Counted from the first letter of the stretch, positions 49,496 to 59,400 are shown. The stretch: DNA of 59,584 nucleotides from Prolixibacteraceae bacterium (GCA_021740385.1 JAIOZY010000028.1:1-59584), one strand, 5' to 3'. Numbers and translations: made by a program. The notes: generated from the sequence alone by a model not told the origin.

Positions 49496-50773
49496 CTAAT
49501 TGTTTGATTCAATACTAGGTGAATTAATCCAGTGCTTTATTTCTTCTCCAATACTTTTTTGCCAGTTCTTCACTGAGTCGCTATATTTCGCAAACAACAA
49601 CCCACACTCTAATTCAGACAATTGGTTTTGACACTTGATATCTATAAACTTACCCTTGATGTAAGGATAATCACCTGGATAAAGAAGTGCTACTTTCTTT
49701 GCTTCAAAGTAATGGTGGTAAGCATACATTTGCCGCACGTCTTCAACAGAGGGCTTGTTCGCGACCATCTTCCATTTCGTATCCAGCACGTAGTTATCGT
49801 CTTTGGTATAGACCGTAATATCAGGCCTTATACTCCTTCTTTTCCCGCTTTCCGGTTTCCAGAAATACCTCGAATCTTGTCCTCTTACCTTAAATTCTTT
49901 GCTCTTTCTTAAACTCACTAGTACAAACTGCTCCCAAAGTGCATTCATGTTAAACATCAAGGCTAATACATCATCTCGACCCTTGCTCAAATCAGGATGA
50001 TAGTGGAGCAAAATCAAGCGGGCAATTTCAATGGCTTTCTTATAGCCAATAGTTTTGCGATTAAAGGCCACCTTATCAAAAACCGATTGTGTTATTTTCT
50101 GTTTGGGCATTTCGGGAAAATTCAGAATTAAGGCATTGATTCTGCCAACTAAAGTCGAGTTGGTATTGACTTTTTTAAGCAACTGTATGGTTTGAGAGAG
50201 AATGATGTGTAATACATGTTCTGTATCATAAGTGCTGTGTCTGGTATAAAATCGCTCTTTGTGTACTGCGTTTTTACCAAGCTGCTTGTTGAATTGTATA
50301 CTTCCCTTTAGCGCATTTAAGTTCCCCTCCGTTTTACGGTATTTTTTCACTAGTCCCCTGTGGAGTAAGTATTCCACTTCAACTACAAATAGTTCAAAAT
50401 ACAAATCTAGCACAGAATTGTTTTTGACTTTCAATTGGGATGAACTCGGTGCCTTTACGTCAAAACCATTTACAACCCTAAGCATATCAATCAAAACCTG
50501 ATTCCATTTTTTGATTTCGGTCTTTTCTTCTATTTGACTTCTATCCGCTTTGGGAAGGACACTGACAAGCGTATTTCCAATTTGTATGGCACCAACATAT
50601 TCATTGAATTGAATCCCGTTTCGAATTAAGTCATAGTATGGAATTCCTTTTCCAAAGAAACGAACAAAGTTGTCCAGTTTGGTTTGGTCAAAAACTATCC
50701 CGCCCTCAAATTCCTGATTGAGTGCGATGGTCTGGTGTTCAAAAACACGGATATGTTCTCTTTTAGCTTTCAA
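49496..50773 (-). CDS. mcrC: McrC, type IV restriction nuclease subunit
   Basis: The 425-aa protein is a McrC-family subunit that pairs with McrB to cleave modified DNA. The C-terminal PD-(D/E)xK nuclease is visible: IRPDITVYTKDDNYVLDTKW (Asp, then Asp-x-Lys). The N-terminal half is the McrC domain (EHQTIALNQEFEGGIVFDQT and TLVSVLPKADRS). It overlaps mcrB by 11 bp (49496-50773 and 50763-53366), so the two are coupled. Normal length, no damage seen. Confidence 0.9.
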   Translation of the reverse strand: MKAKREHIRVFEHQTIALNQEFEGGIVFDQTKLDNFVRFFGKGIPYYDLIRNGIQFNEYVGAIQIGNTLVSVLPKADRSQIEEKTEIKKWNQVLIDMLRVVNGFDVKAPSSSQLKVKNNSVLDLYFELFVVEVEYLLHRGLVKKYRKTEGNLNALKGSIQFNKQLGKNAVHKERFYTRHSTYDTEHVLHIILSQTIQLLKKVNTNSTLVGRINALILNFPEMPKQKITQSVFDKVAFNRKTIGYKKAIEIARLILLHYHPDLSKGRDDVLALMFNMNALWEQFVLVSLRKSKEFKVRGQDSRYFWKPESGKRRSIRPDITVYTKDDNYVLDTKWKMVANKPSVEDVRQMYAYHHYFEAKKVALLYPGDYPYIKGKFIDIKCQNQLSELECGLLFAKYSDSVKNWQKSIGEEIKHWINSPSIESNN

Positions 50774-53366
50774 TTTCGTGTTCCAACTGTTGGTTCATCA
50801 ATAAGCGGACAGCCTTTTCAAAGGTCATCCCGGATTGAATATATTGATTGCCCGGTTGATTTAGCCTATAATCTATGATTTGGTATATGTCTTTCTCTGC
50901 AAAGTCTTCATTTTCATATCCCGTGGCGAATTCTGCCTGTTCGCTATCATTCTCTGTATACACAAATCCACTGCCCAAAACCGCCCCGATTTTAGCGTAA
51001 TCACCAAAGAAATATTCCTGAAGCAAGGGAATAATATTGCGGTAGAAAGAATCGAACAGTTTCACCTCTGGTTGTTGTTTTTCTTGTTCGCTAAGCAAGA
51101 AGTAAGAATGCCCGATCAGGTGATCCCTGTCCAAAATCTTCTCAATCCGCTTGTTGAGCTTTTTTAGAATATCCGACCCTGTTGATCCTGCAAATTCATA
51201 GTCAAGACCTTTTAAATCGTATCGTGGGGGCATTTCTGTAAAGCTAAATCGTCTTCTCAGGGCGGTATCTAAGGCCTCTACGCTACGATCGGCCGTGTTC
51301 ATGGTACCGATGATGTAAAGATTGGGAGGCACCGCGAATTTCTCTTTACTATAGGGGAGGATTGCTTCCAAGCTCTCATTTTTACCAAGACGTTTGTCTT
51401 CTTCAATGAGGGTGATCAACTCACCGAAAATTTTAGAGACGTTGCCTCGGTTGATTTCATCGATAATGAGGACGTAGTTTTTCCCTTTAACAGTATTGAA
51501 GTCTTCTTTAGTCATCTTTTTAACCACCTCAACTTTGTCATTGTAGGTGTAGGTCTTTTCCTCAACTTTCCCATTTACTCTTTTTGTTATCTGTTTTATG
51601 GCATTCAAAACAGACCAATAAGCAGAAGAATTACTGCCCCCAATTACTTCCCGAAATTCATCGTTGATATTGCTCACGCTATCCAGACTTTCAATAGCTG
51701 CCTGCAATTTTGTTAACCTTGCTTTGGAAACGGTGTAGGTTCTGGTACCATTATGATGTTTGATGATAATATTGCCTTGCTGAGAGATGCTGTCGATCAA
51801 TACAGTGCCACCTGATTTTGTTTTTAGCTCAACTTCTTCCTCATTAATAAGTTTTTCTTGTACCTCTTCAATGAACAAGTCGTAAAGGTTTGAAAAGTCC
51901 AGTGCTTCGGCTGTTTCCTTTGACTTTCTGAACCTGGCAATGTCAAAGGAGGCCTCGATACTCAGTTTTTTGAATACCCCTGGCTCTACTCTATAAATAA
52001 CCTCGTCACCGTCTTTTTCAGGCTCAATCGGCTTGATTCCCTCTATAAACTCTTCATAACTCATGCTTTGATGGAAGGTCGTAAATGCAATTTGTCCTTC
52101 TTTAACCTTCTTGTCAAATTCTTCCTTGATTTGGATGCGAGTCGAATCTGAAATAGATAAACCCGTTAACCGGAGGGCCTCATTTACGGTATGGTAAGTT
52201 TTGCCGGTTCCCGGAGGGCCAAAAAGAATTTGGTTGAGTGCTGTATTTTGGTTCTTGGTCATTCTTAATTCAGGTTTAATGACTTCTTCATCGTTTTCAA
52301 TCTCTTTAATTGGTGAAAGGTTGTCTTGTGTTGGCTTGGAGAATTTACCAAAGAACTTAAAATCAGAAATGGGCTTAGGAGAAATTTTCTCTATAGATTC
52401 TGCCAGGAAAAGGATGTAAGCCTTTTTCTTATCATCTTTATAATCTTCAAAATTGGATTGATAATGCTTTATGTTTTTATTCTCCCAATTTTTCCCAGAC
52501 AACTCTTTTTGACTAATGGCAAAATCTGTGATGTTAGCTTTATACTTAACCTGTCCTTTAATACTGTAGTAAAGCGGAAACGTTTGCCCCTCTTTTATTT
52601 TGTCTTTTAAGAAATTAAGAGTTTTTTGACCCCCGCTGGGCTTTTTGCTGTTCCAGATAACCAAACCTTCGAAATTAGACTCCAGATTCATTGCATTTTC
52701 CTGCCAACCCGTACCATCAGAAGCCATTAAGCCAATTACTTCTTCTATCCATTCTGTTCTGAATGCATAAACGAGTGAGGATATCAGGTAGGTGTAATTA
52801 TCCTGGTTTTGGACTATCAGCTTGTACTGATCAAAAAAAGCATGTAAATCCTGGATGAAGTTTGCAGGTGAATAGGGCTTTTTTAACAAATTCACGCTGA
52901 CCATTTGGCGGTGATTTTCGCTTAGAATGGTACAGTTATCCTGTGGGGCTAAAAGGTAGTTAAATGCATTGAGGATAGACTTTCCGGTAATTTTAACATG
53001 GTTAAATTTATATTTCACCAAACCATCTACCCAATTGCCCATACGAACACTTGCGTCAGCCAGTATTCGGTCCTCATCATATTGGTTATACTTTGATTTG
53101 TCCTTAGCCCGGTTGTCACAATAGGCTATGATCTCAAATAGTCTTTCCTTGATTTTTTCAATTTCAGGGTTGATTTCTGCTATTTCTAGAAATTGTGTGT
53201 AATCAGAAGAAAGACGAATCAAATCATCCTCCATCTGTTCCGTCAGCTCCAGCTGCAACCAATTTTTAAGTGCCTTCTGACCTTTTAGGAAGTAAAAATC
53301 TGATTCCTGAATAATTTTCTGGAAATGCGGTTCCTTGATGATATGTTCTATTTCTTGCCTGGTCAT
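50763..53366 (-). CDS. mcrB: McrB, AAA+ GTPase of type IV restriction
   Basis: The 867-aa protein carries an N-terminal substrate-binding region (about 1-370) and an AAA+ domain. It has Walker A FGPPGTGKTYHTV, Walker B VLIIDEINRGNVSKIFGEL, and the McrB GTP-binding signature MNTADRSVEALDTALRRRF. It recognises modified DNA and moves with McrC to cut it. The N-terminal domain is larger than in E. coli McrB and may recognise a different modification. It is bounded by attC-like repeats on both sides and fits a defence cassette. Confidence 0.9.
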   Translation of the reverse strand: MTRQEIEHIIKEPHFQKIIQESDFYFLKGQKALKNWLQLELTEQMEDDLIRLSSDYTQFLEIAEINPEIEKIKERLFEIIAYCDNRAKDKSKYNQYDEDRILADASVRMGNWVDGLVKYKFNHVKITGKSILNAFNYLLAPQDNCTILSENHRQMVSVNLLKKPYSPANFIQDLHAFFDQYKLIVQNQDNYTYLISSLVYAFRTEWIEEVIGLMASDGTGWQENAMNLESNFEGLVIWNSKKPSGGQKTLNFLKDKIKEGQTFPLYYSIKGQVKYKANITDFAISQKELSGKNWENKNIKHYQSNFEDYKDDKKKAYILFLAESIEKISPKPISDFKFFGKFSKPTQDNLSPIKEIENDEEVIKPELRMTKNQNTALNQILFGPPGTGKTYHTVNEALRLTGLSISDSTRIQIKEEFDKKVKEGQIAFTTFHQSMSYEEFIEGIKPIEPEKDGDEVIYRVEPGVFKKLSIEASFDIARFRKSKETAEALDFSNLYDLFIEEVQEKLINEEEVELKTKSGGTVLIDSISQQGNIIIKHHNGTRTYTVSKARLTKLQAAIESLDSVSNINDEFREVIGGSNSSAYWSVLNAIKQITKRVNGKVEEKTYTYNDKVEVVKKMTKEDFNTVKGKNYVLIIDEINRGNVSKIFGELITLIEEDKRLGKNESLEAILPYSKEKFAVPPNLYIIGTMNTADRSVEALDTALRRRFSFTEMPPRYDLKGLDYEFAGSTGSDILKKLNKRIEKILDRDHLIGHSYFLLSEQEKQQPEVKLFDSFYRNIIPLLQEYFFGDYAKIGAVLGSGFVYTENDSEQAEFATGYENEDFAEKDIYQIIDYRLNQPGNQYIQSGMTFEKAVRLLMNQQLEHEIES

Positions 53367-53388
53367 TTATTTCTCTCTTTTTTGCATG

Positions 53389-53855
53389 AAGCACAACGCT
53401 GTTGTATGTGTATTACATATATTTCGCATTTATAAAAGTACATTTATTCCTTAAATACCGATATAATCGTTACTTCGTTTGTAACTAAAAAAACACACAT
53501 GCTTCCGGTTTCTTATCCTTCCCAACTTATCTTTTCCGATTACCCGGGGGTTGTGCAGTATCCCGTCTTTTAGCTTTTTTTGCCCCCTAATTTAATGTTT
53601 ATTATGATTATAGCAAACCGTTTGGCGGTTTTTGTGGCACCATGCGCCATCTCGCTGCCGCACCCCGAACCATCGGAGGCATCGTGGGGCTTAGCCAAAG
53701 GCTAAAATTAAACATTTGTTTTATGAATTCTTAAAATGCTATATGAGCTGCAACTACAAGTTTTATAATTACAAACCACGCGAAAGATTCGCGCGGTAGC
53801 AGGGGCGTAGAACAGACGGGGTATCAATAAAAAATCATTCGTTTAATTGCTTGCT
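53389..53855. other. Gene-free stretch with one attC-like half-site
   Basis: GCACAAC (53391-53397) is part of AAGCACAAC, the complement of 49467-49475, so mcrCB is enclosed by a 9-bp inverted pair. The rest is AT-rich with partial palindromes near 53580-53720 and no supported gene. Confidence 0.55.
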
Positions 53856-54812
53856 TTATTCCATACTTTTCAGGTATTTGTAAAGATCGCTGTCGGTTGA
53901 AAGGATAACCGTGGTGGAGGAATCGAACGTATGCCGAAATGTTTCCATGCTTTTAATAAAGCTGTACAGTTCCCTCGATCTTCCCGATTTATTGTACGCG
54001 TCAGCATAAATCCGTGCAGCTTCAGCATCCGCTTTCCCTTTAATGGTTTCAGCTTCTTTGTATGCTTCCGACTGTATCTGGTTCAATTCGCGCTCTTTCT
54101 CACCGTTAATCCTTGAGGCTTCGCCTTCACCTTCCGACCTGAATTTATCGGCAATGCGGATGCGCTCGCTCTTCATGCGGTCGTAAACCCGTTGCCTGAC
54201 ATCCTCGACGTAATTGATCCGTTTAAACCGGAAATCCAGCACTTCGATGCCCAGATCTTTTGTTTCTTCGTTGACTGTTTTCTGGATAATATTCTGGATT
54301 CTTTTTCTGCCTACCTCAATCCGTGCCAGTGAATCTTCGATTATTTCACTAATTTGGGCTGTTGTGTCGGCCTGCCTGTTGGTGTTCCTGACTACTTCTT
54401 CCAGGCTGTGACTTGCTACCTGGTCACGGGTTTCGCCGTCAATTATATCGTCGAGCCTGCTTTGTGCACCCCGTTCGTTGGTGAGGCGTTTGTAAAACTG
54501 CAGCGGATCGGTAATGTGCCAGCGGGCATAGCTGTCAACAAAAATAAATTTCTTCTCCTTTGTTGGAATCTGATTCGGGTCGCCGTCCCATTCCATATAA
54601 CGTTTATCAAAATAATTCGCCTTCTGAACAAACGGAGTTTTTATTTTCAACCCGGCTTCAGTCACCGCATTGCCCACCGGCCTGCCAAATTGGGTAACCA
54701 CAACCTGCTGGGTTTCATCTACAACGTACAAACTTTGAGATAGAACAATTATGCCGGCAATAATAATTGCTGCAATAAGTAATATTTTATTTCTTTTATT
54801 TTTTTTATTCAT
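53856..54812 (-). CDS. hflC: HflC-like SPFH/band-7 protein
   Basis: The 318-aa protein has an N-terminal membrane span (ILLIAAIIIAGIIVLSQSLY) and a SPFH domain (DETQQVVVTQFGRPVGNAVT, then FVDSYARWHITDPLQFYKRL). A coiled-coil tail with the KADAEAARIYADAYNK pattern follows. HflC and HflK form a large complex with FtsH and regulate membrane protein turnover. It lies directly downstream of hflK, with about 33 bp between. Core host gene. Confidence 0.9.
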   Translation of the reverse strand: MNKKNKRNKILLIAAIIIAGIIVLSQSLYVVDETQQVVVTQFGRPVGNAVTEAGLKIKTPFVQKANYFDKRYMEWDGDPNQIPTKEKKFIFVDSYARWHITDPLQFYKRLTNERGAQSRLDDIIDGETRDQVASHSLEEVVRNTNRQADTTAQISEIIEDSLARIEVGRKRIQNIIQKTVNEETKDLGIEVLDFRFKRINYVEDVRQRVYDRMKSERIRIADKFRSEGEGEASRINGEKERELNQIQSEAYKEAETIKGKADAEAARIYADAYNKSGRSRELYSFIKSMETFRHTFDSSTTVILSTDSDLYKYLKSME

Positions 54813-54845
54813 AGTTATTCTTTTAATAAATTGATGTTGTGTTGT

Positions 54846-55811
54846 TTAATTTAGTTCCTTTTTAAGTAAAGGAATCATGCTGTTGCCATTTTCCGAAGTG
54901 ATGATTTTGTTTCCGAGTTTGGGCAGAACCTCCTGCAGTGTTTCAAGATAGATTCTCATTTTGGTTACTTCGGGGGCTGAGATGTACTCGTCGTAAAGGG
55001 CGTTAAACCTGGCCACTTCTCCCTGTGCATTGTTTACACGCTGGGTGGCGTATCCCTCGGCCTTCTGAATGGTTTCCTGCGCCTGTCCCCTGGCACGCGG
55101 AATTACCTTGTTATATTCCGACTTGGCCTCGTTTATCAAAGTTTCCCTTTCCTGCTGTGCTTCGTTTACAGCATTGAAAGCCTGCTTTACCGATTCCGGG
55201 GGATTGATGTCCTGAAGCACTACCTGTGCTATTTCAATCCCCAGTGAATATTCCCTGGCTATCTCCTGCAGCAGGACTTTTACTTCACTGGCAATTTCCG
55301 CCCTTCCAACGGTTAACACTTCGTTAACGGTGCGGTCGCCTACAATCTGCCGGGTAACAGCTTCGGAAAGATCGCGTAGTGTATTGTCGGGATTACGCAC
55401 CTTAAATAAATAGTTGTAAGGATTGCTCACGCGGTATTGCACCACCCATTGCACATTGGCCAGGTTCAAATCACCCGTCAGCATTATCGCTTCATCTTCT
55501 GTAACAGAACCCGTACGGCTGTATTGGGTCCTGACCCCGGCCTGCTGTGTACGAAAACCAAACTCCTGCTTTTTTTGCCTTTCCACCGGCACTTTATATA
55601 CCTTTTCCATAAAAGGTATTTTCATTTTTAACCCGGGTGTAACCGTACGTACATGCTTACCGAAGCGCGTTACCACTCCCTCTTCTTCCGTACCTACCTG
55701 GAAAAATGAACCAAACCCAACAATTAAAAGCACTATTACAATAATAACCGGCTTATAATACTTTTTAATGACTTGTTGTATTTCATTTGCATTGAATTCC
55801 TGATTATTCAT
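54846..55811 (-). CDS. hflK: HflK-like SPFH/band-7 protein
   Basis: The 321-aa protein has a membrane span (KPVIIVIVLLIVGFGSFFQV) and a SPFH domain (VTRFGKHVRTVTPGLKMKIP, later EIAQVVLQDINPPESVKQAF). A coiled-coil C-terminus (EAKSEYNKVIPRARGQAQET) completes it. It forms the heteromer with HflC. It is the first gene of the pair and is followed on the left by hflC. Normal length. Confidence 0.9.
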   Translation of the reverse strand: MNNQEFNANEIQQVIKKYYKPVIIVIVLLIVGFGSFFQVGTEEEGVVTRFGKHVRTVTPGLKMKIPFMEKVYKVPVERQKKQEFGFRTQQAGVRTQYSRTGSVTEDEAIMLTGDLNLANVQWVVQYRVSNPYNYLFKVRNPDNTLRDLSEAVTRQIVGDRTVNEVLTVGRAEIASEVKVLLQEIAREYSLGIEIAQVVLQDINPPESVKQAFNAVNEAQQERETLINEAKSEYNKVIPRARGQAQETIQKAEGYATQRVNNAQGEVARFNALYDEYISAPEVTKMRIYLETLQEVLPKLGNKIITSENGNSMIPLLKKELN

Positions 55812-55927
55812 AAATTATTTTTTTAAAATTTTAATAACGATTAAAGTTACAACTAATAACATGGTTTGGCAATGAATCCATGTTATTTTTTCAATATTTC
55901 TAAAATAGTGAAGACGGGCTGCGCGTA

Positions 55928-56062
55928 GTGGAAAAACAAGATACCGTATGGGACGAAATCAAGGAAGCCATAAAAAAATACAAGCAGCCCAACTGTCCGG
56001 TATGCAAAAAAGGGAGGATGCGCTTTGCCGGTATTGTTTACGATGATGCCACCTGCATTTAG
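55928..56062 (+). pseudogene. Transposase C-terminal fragment (IS91-like)
   Basis: A short open frame on the plus strand from GTG 55928 reads VEKQDTVWDEIKEAIKKYKQ, then NCPVCKKGRMRFAGIVY and a stop at 56060-56062. The CPVCKKGRM motif resembles the C-terminal zinc site of Y2/IS91-type transposases. The remainder of 55812-56430 has short degenerate pieces and no supported gene. Confidence 0.5.
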
Positions 56063-56430
56063 ACCCCGGGTAAATCAGGGCTGCACCGGTGTTCTTTAAC
56101 ATAAGAAAAACAAAAACCACTGTCCGGAAACTACGGTTACGGAAGGCCGGGAAAGGTATGTCCGCAGATGAAGTGCAAAATGCCGTTTTTTAATAGTGTC
56201 GGTAAAAAAAACAGGTATTAGACAAAAAAGCGGGCAGGAAACCGTCCAAAAAAAAGAAAGGGAAGCATTAAATCCCGTAAAGGGTATATAAACGGCTTCG
56301 TGTCTCAGCCGCCCTTGACAGGATAAAATCCTGTTCAAAAAAGCTTTTACGATTGAAAAAAACAGAAAATAAATTAAATTTGTATGAAAGAAAATTACCA
56401 GACAGAGTTTAAATTACATTCCCATTGTTT

Positions 56431-57156
56431 CTATTTTTTAGTCTTTTTAAATTTTGCTTTACTGTCTTTATCCATTTTTTCAGTCGCATAATGTATAATC
56501 TTCCGACCACATCTATCTTTCCATTTCAATAGAAATTCTTCTGCTGTTTCAGGTTGTTTTTTCCAAATTTCTCTTAGAAGTGTACCTAACCCTTTTTGAA
56601 CATCTTCTTCTTTGTCTTCCATTAATTTCTCAATCACAGAAAAGACAGGTTCCGGACTGTATCCTTTTTTAATCATTTCATAAAAGTTAACCGGTACTGC
56701 TCTTCTTTTCCATTTAGATTCAGATTTTGTCCAACTTATAAAATCTTTGGGTTCAATGATTTTGTTGTAAATAAATTCAGGTAAAACTAACATACACAAT
56801 ACATCAGTATTTCCCCAGTTTTGAATTCCATTTTCTAACCAATTCCCAATTCCATCAAATGTTTCAGTTGAAAACTCATCTTTTTTTGATGCAATTAACG
56901 AGATTGCAAAGCTTGCTTCTTCAAATTTACCAGTAGATACCAGCAAATCGCCCAAATCTAAGTAATCAGAAATGGTCATTTCATTTTTCCATGAACCCAA
57001 CCATTTTTTTACTTGTGATTTGAAAATTTTAGTGTCAATGCCATAGCCATCATAACCTTCTGTAAAATATCTCGCATATTTCTTAACAACTGAATCGTCT
57101 GCGTTTGCTACGCAAAAGTCGATTATTTCCTTATGTTTTAATTCTAATTTATTCAT
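56431..57156 (-). CDS. DNA alkylation repair (AlkD-like) HEAT-repeat protein
   Basis: The 241-aa protein looks like the AlkD-type DNA-alkylation-repair family: YFTEGYDGYGIDTKIFKSQV at the front, LDLGDLLVSTGKFEEASFAI, then WKRRAVPVNFYEMIKKGYSP and ending TAEEFLLKWKDRCGRKI. The N-terminal half forms HEAT-like helices; the WKRRA block fits the active groove. The family removes bulky alkylated bases without base flipping. Single gene in the accessory region, without a close neighbour. Confidence 0.75.
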   Translation of the reverse strand: MNKLELKHKEIIDFCVANADDSVVKKYARYFTEGYDGYGIDTKIFKSQVKKWLGSWKNEMTISDYLDLGDLLVSTGKFEEASFAISLIASKKDEFSTETFDGIGNWLENGIQNWGNTDVLCMLVLPEFIYNKIIEPKDFISWTKSESKWKRRAVPVNFYEMIKKGYSPEPVFSVIEKLMEDKEEDVQKGLGTLLREIWKKQPETAEEFLLKWKDRCGRKIIHYATEKMDKDSKAKFKKTKK

Positions 57157-57217
57157 TGTTTCTGTTTTATTGCAAAAGTACTCTGTGCATAAATAATAAA
57201 ATTGTAAAAAATAGTCT

Positions 57218-57997
57218 TTATTTCTTGTCGATAAAAAAAGCTTTTGGAGTAAGACCTGTTAAACTTTTAAAATCATGAATAAAATGAGATTGGTCGTAAT
57301 ACCCGTTATCATAAGCTAATTGAAACATACTTTTTTTATTCGTACTTTTCATTTGTATGACATTTTGAAGGCGGATAATGCTTGCAAACTTTTTGGGATT
57401 AACACCAACGTACTTTGAAAAAGTCCTTTCAAACTGTTTTATTCCTAAACACACATCATGTGCAATATCTTGAGCCTTAATTTGTCCTTTACAATTCTCA
57501 ATTATTTTTATGGCATGTTCAACTCGCTCAAAATCATCACTATGATTTAGTCTTTTAATAAGAAAATTTTCTAAATGGATAATTCTTTGTTTATTATTAG
57601 GGGAGTTAAACAATTTGTCCTCTAATTCATTAGCTTCATTATTAGCCAAGTCCTGAAGGAAAAGGTTTTCATTTAGTAATTCAGTAACTGGGAAATTGAA
57701 AAACGATTTGACGCCATGTGGTCTGAATACAATAATAATCATACCTGTCTTTCCAGATAATGACAAGTCATAGTAATTTGTTTGTTGACCGCATAAAACC
57801 AAATTTGGTTCAATGTATTTGCTTGAATTCTTTTTCTGGAATTTTGATGGAGAACCATAATGAAAAACCATTGTTGCATATCCACAGGGGTAAACTCTTT
57901 CTTCAGGCAAATAGTCTATTGAATTGTCAGTCTCAACAATGAAATAGTTTTTTATGTATTTGCTTAAAGTCTTTATAGGTTCTATACAATCAATCAT
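57218..57997 (-). CDS. AraC-family transcriptional regulator
   Basis: The 259-aa protein ends with two HTHs typical of AraC: IKAQDIAHDVCLGIKQFERT and MFQLAYDNGYYDQSHFIHDF, followed by LTGLTPKAFF. The N-terminal 150 residues (YPCGYATMVFHYGSPSKF, then IIVFRPHGVKSFFNFPVTEL) fit a DUF6597-type sensing domain. It probably controls a nearby gene in response to a small molecule; no target can be named. Accessory region. Confidence 0.82.
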   Translation of the reverse strand: MIDCIEPIKTLSKYIKNYFIVETDNSIDYLPEERVYPCGYATMVFHYGSPSKFQKKNSSKYIEPNLVLCGQQTNYYDLSLSGKTGMIIIVFRPHGVKSFFNFPVTELLNENLFLQDLANNEANELEDKLFNSPNNKQRIIHLENFLIKRLNHSDDFERVEHAIKIIENCKGQIKAQDIAHDVCLGIKQFERTFSKYVGVNPKKFASIIRLQNVIQMKSTNKKSMFQLAYDNGYYDQSHFIHDFKSLTGLTPKAFFIDKK

Positions 57998-58168
57998 ACT
58001 GTTTCATTATGCTATGTCGTCGCCCTGCGTTGCACACAACGGTTCGCCAATATGAGTAGGCTGGGATTTCCGTGCCACTTACCTATCAGACCGTTACCAT
58101 TTTTATTAAATGTACTAACTTTCCGCAAACCACTGACCCCCAGCTTACTTATATTGGCTGTTAGGCGT
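57998..58168. repeat. attC-like repeat D
   Basis: The arms CCAATATGAGTAGGCTGGG (58047-58065) and CCCAGCTTACTTATATTGG (58139-58157) pair at 17 of 19 positions, with G/A differences at positions 8 and 13, exactly as in repeat B. GTTAGGCGT (58160-58168) follows, overlapping the end of the Shedu gene; its complement ACGCCTAAC is at 59435-59443 on the far side. Confidence 0.65.
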
Positions 58169-58865
58169 TCGTGGTATTATTTGATTCATTAGTCTCAACT
58201 ATATATTTAGCTCTCTCAAATAATTCATCAAATGTAATAATCTCTGGATTTTGTACACTTTGTCGAAATAGTTCAAATGATGAAAATTTATCTTCGTTAA
58301 TTCCAAATCCTCCTTGAAATGATGAATGAGAACCTATGATTAAAAATGATTTTGGTTTATAAAGAAAAAGTTCCTCTCCCGTCAAATCACCCTCTTTATT
58401 TTTAACTTGTGTTTTCGTCTTTATGTTTTCTATGGATTTCTGAACAGTTTTTTGAACTTGAGCAATTCCTCCAGATAAATCATCAGATGCAGCCCAACTC
58501 TCACCACGATACGGTGTTTTAACAATTTTAAGTAATGGTGTTTTATGTGTTTTTATCTCAGCAAAACATAATGAACTAACAATTCCCCGTGTTTTTAATA
58601 ATCCATCTACACGTTTACCAGAATCAAATACGGTACTGCCTTTTACAACTTGCTCTAATTTTTCATTTTCAAGTGGAGTATTAAAAATATAGTTTAATCC
58701 GTATCCAAAAATCCAAGTATTTTTCTCAAAGAAATTTTGCCAAACATCTTCATCTCTCTTATTTGCCCCTAATCCTTTTTTCTCGGACTCAAAGAAATTA
58801 TTGTCAGTTAATAAGCTATTAAATATTTCAAGTTGTTTTTTTCGGTGTCCAAGCTGGATGGACAA
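58161..58865 (-). CDS. sduA: Shedu-type defence nuclease (SduA), C-terminal part after a frameshift
   Basis: The 234-aa frame matches the Shedu nuclease C-terminus (DUF4263): LGHRKKQLEIFNSLLTDNNF, KRDEDVWQNFFEKNTWIFGY, RVDGLLKTRGIVSSLCFAEI (Asp and Glu-x-Lys of a PD-(D/E)xK) and KSFLIIGSHSSFQGGFG. It opens only with TTG and directly continues the N-terminal frame, shifted +1 near 58846-58862. An A7 run lies just after the junction. See the next entry; together they would be about 410 aa, the usual Shedu size. Confidence 0.75.
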   Translation of the reverse strand: MSIQLGHRKKQLEIFNSLLTDNNFFESEKKGLGANKRDEDVWQNFFEKNTWIFGYGLNYIFNTPLENEKLEQVVKGSTVFDSGKRVDGLLKTRGIVSSLCFAEIKTHKTPLLKIVKTPYRGESWAASDDLSGGIAQVQKTVQKSIENIKTKTQVKNKEGDLTGEELFLYKPKSFLIIGSHSSFQGGFGINEDKFSSFELFRQSVQNPEIITFDELFERAKYIVETNESNNTTNA

Positions 58866-59400
58866 TATCGGTTGTTGATATTCTGTTTTTGACTATTTCC
58901 TCAATCAATTCTGGATTAGATGTAACTAATTCTAAAGCTTGCTCTTTGGATAAAACCAATTCTTCAACAAACTTATCATCAAGTTTCATTTTTGATTTAT
59001 CCTTGATTGGAAGGATAGCTATGTTTCGAATGAAATTATAAAGTTTTGATATCTCATCACCTACAAATGTAAAATAACTGTGATGCGGCGCACCTGTTTC
59101 TGATGTATACTTTTGTATCTGCAATGTTGAAATACCTCTAGTGTCCTCATAAAATTTCGCTGTAATTTCTTGTCTGCCTCCAGGAGTAATCCTCAATGAA
59201 ACCTGTTTCCCATCTTTTATGAATTTATGGTCTTCTTGGCAGTCAATTACTTTTGATACAATCCTGAATGGTCTGACTATCTCTTTTACTTCTCCTTTAT
59301 CGTCTCTGAGAAAAAGTTTAGCGGAAAGAGATTTGCTCAAATAAACTCTATCTGACCTTTTGTTAGAAAAATATTCATAATCTGATACTATTTCTCCCAT
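58828..59400 (-). CDS. sduA: Shedu-type protein (SduA), N-terminal part; ends at a frameshift
   Basis: From ATG 59400 the 190-aa frame carries the Shedu N-terminal half: YEYFSNKRSDRVYLSKSLSA, KQVSLRITPGGRQEITAKFY, and SKEQALELVTSNPELIEEIV, then DIVHPAWTPKKTT and stop. The last residues are out of frame; the family continues with LGxRKxQLxxF. Shedu is a single-protein anti-phage defence system. The break could be real, compensated by slippage on the A7 run, or a sequencing error. Confidence 0.72.
   Translation of the reverse strand: MGEIVSDYEYFSNKRSDRVYLSKSLSAKLFLRDDKGEVKEIVRPFRIVSKVIDCQEDHKFIKDGKQVSLRITPGGRQEITAKFYEDTRGISTLQIQKYTSETGAPHHSYFTFVGDEISKLYNFIRNIAILPIKDKSKMKLDDKFVEELVLSKEQALELVTSNPELIEEIVKNRISTTDIVHPAWTPKKTT

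Noticed and set aside
55812-56430. A complete insertion sequence downstream of hflK
   Set aside because: Only a 44-residue transposase tail and degenerate pieces are visible; no intact transposase or clear terminal repeats.
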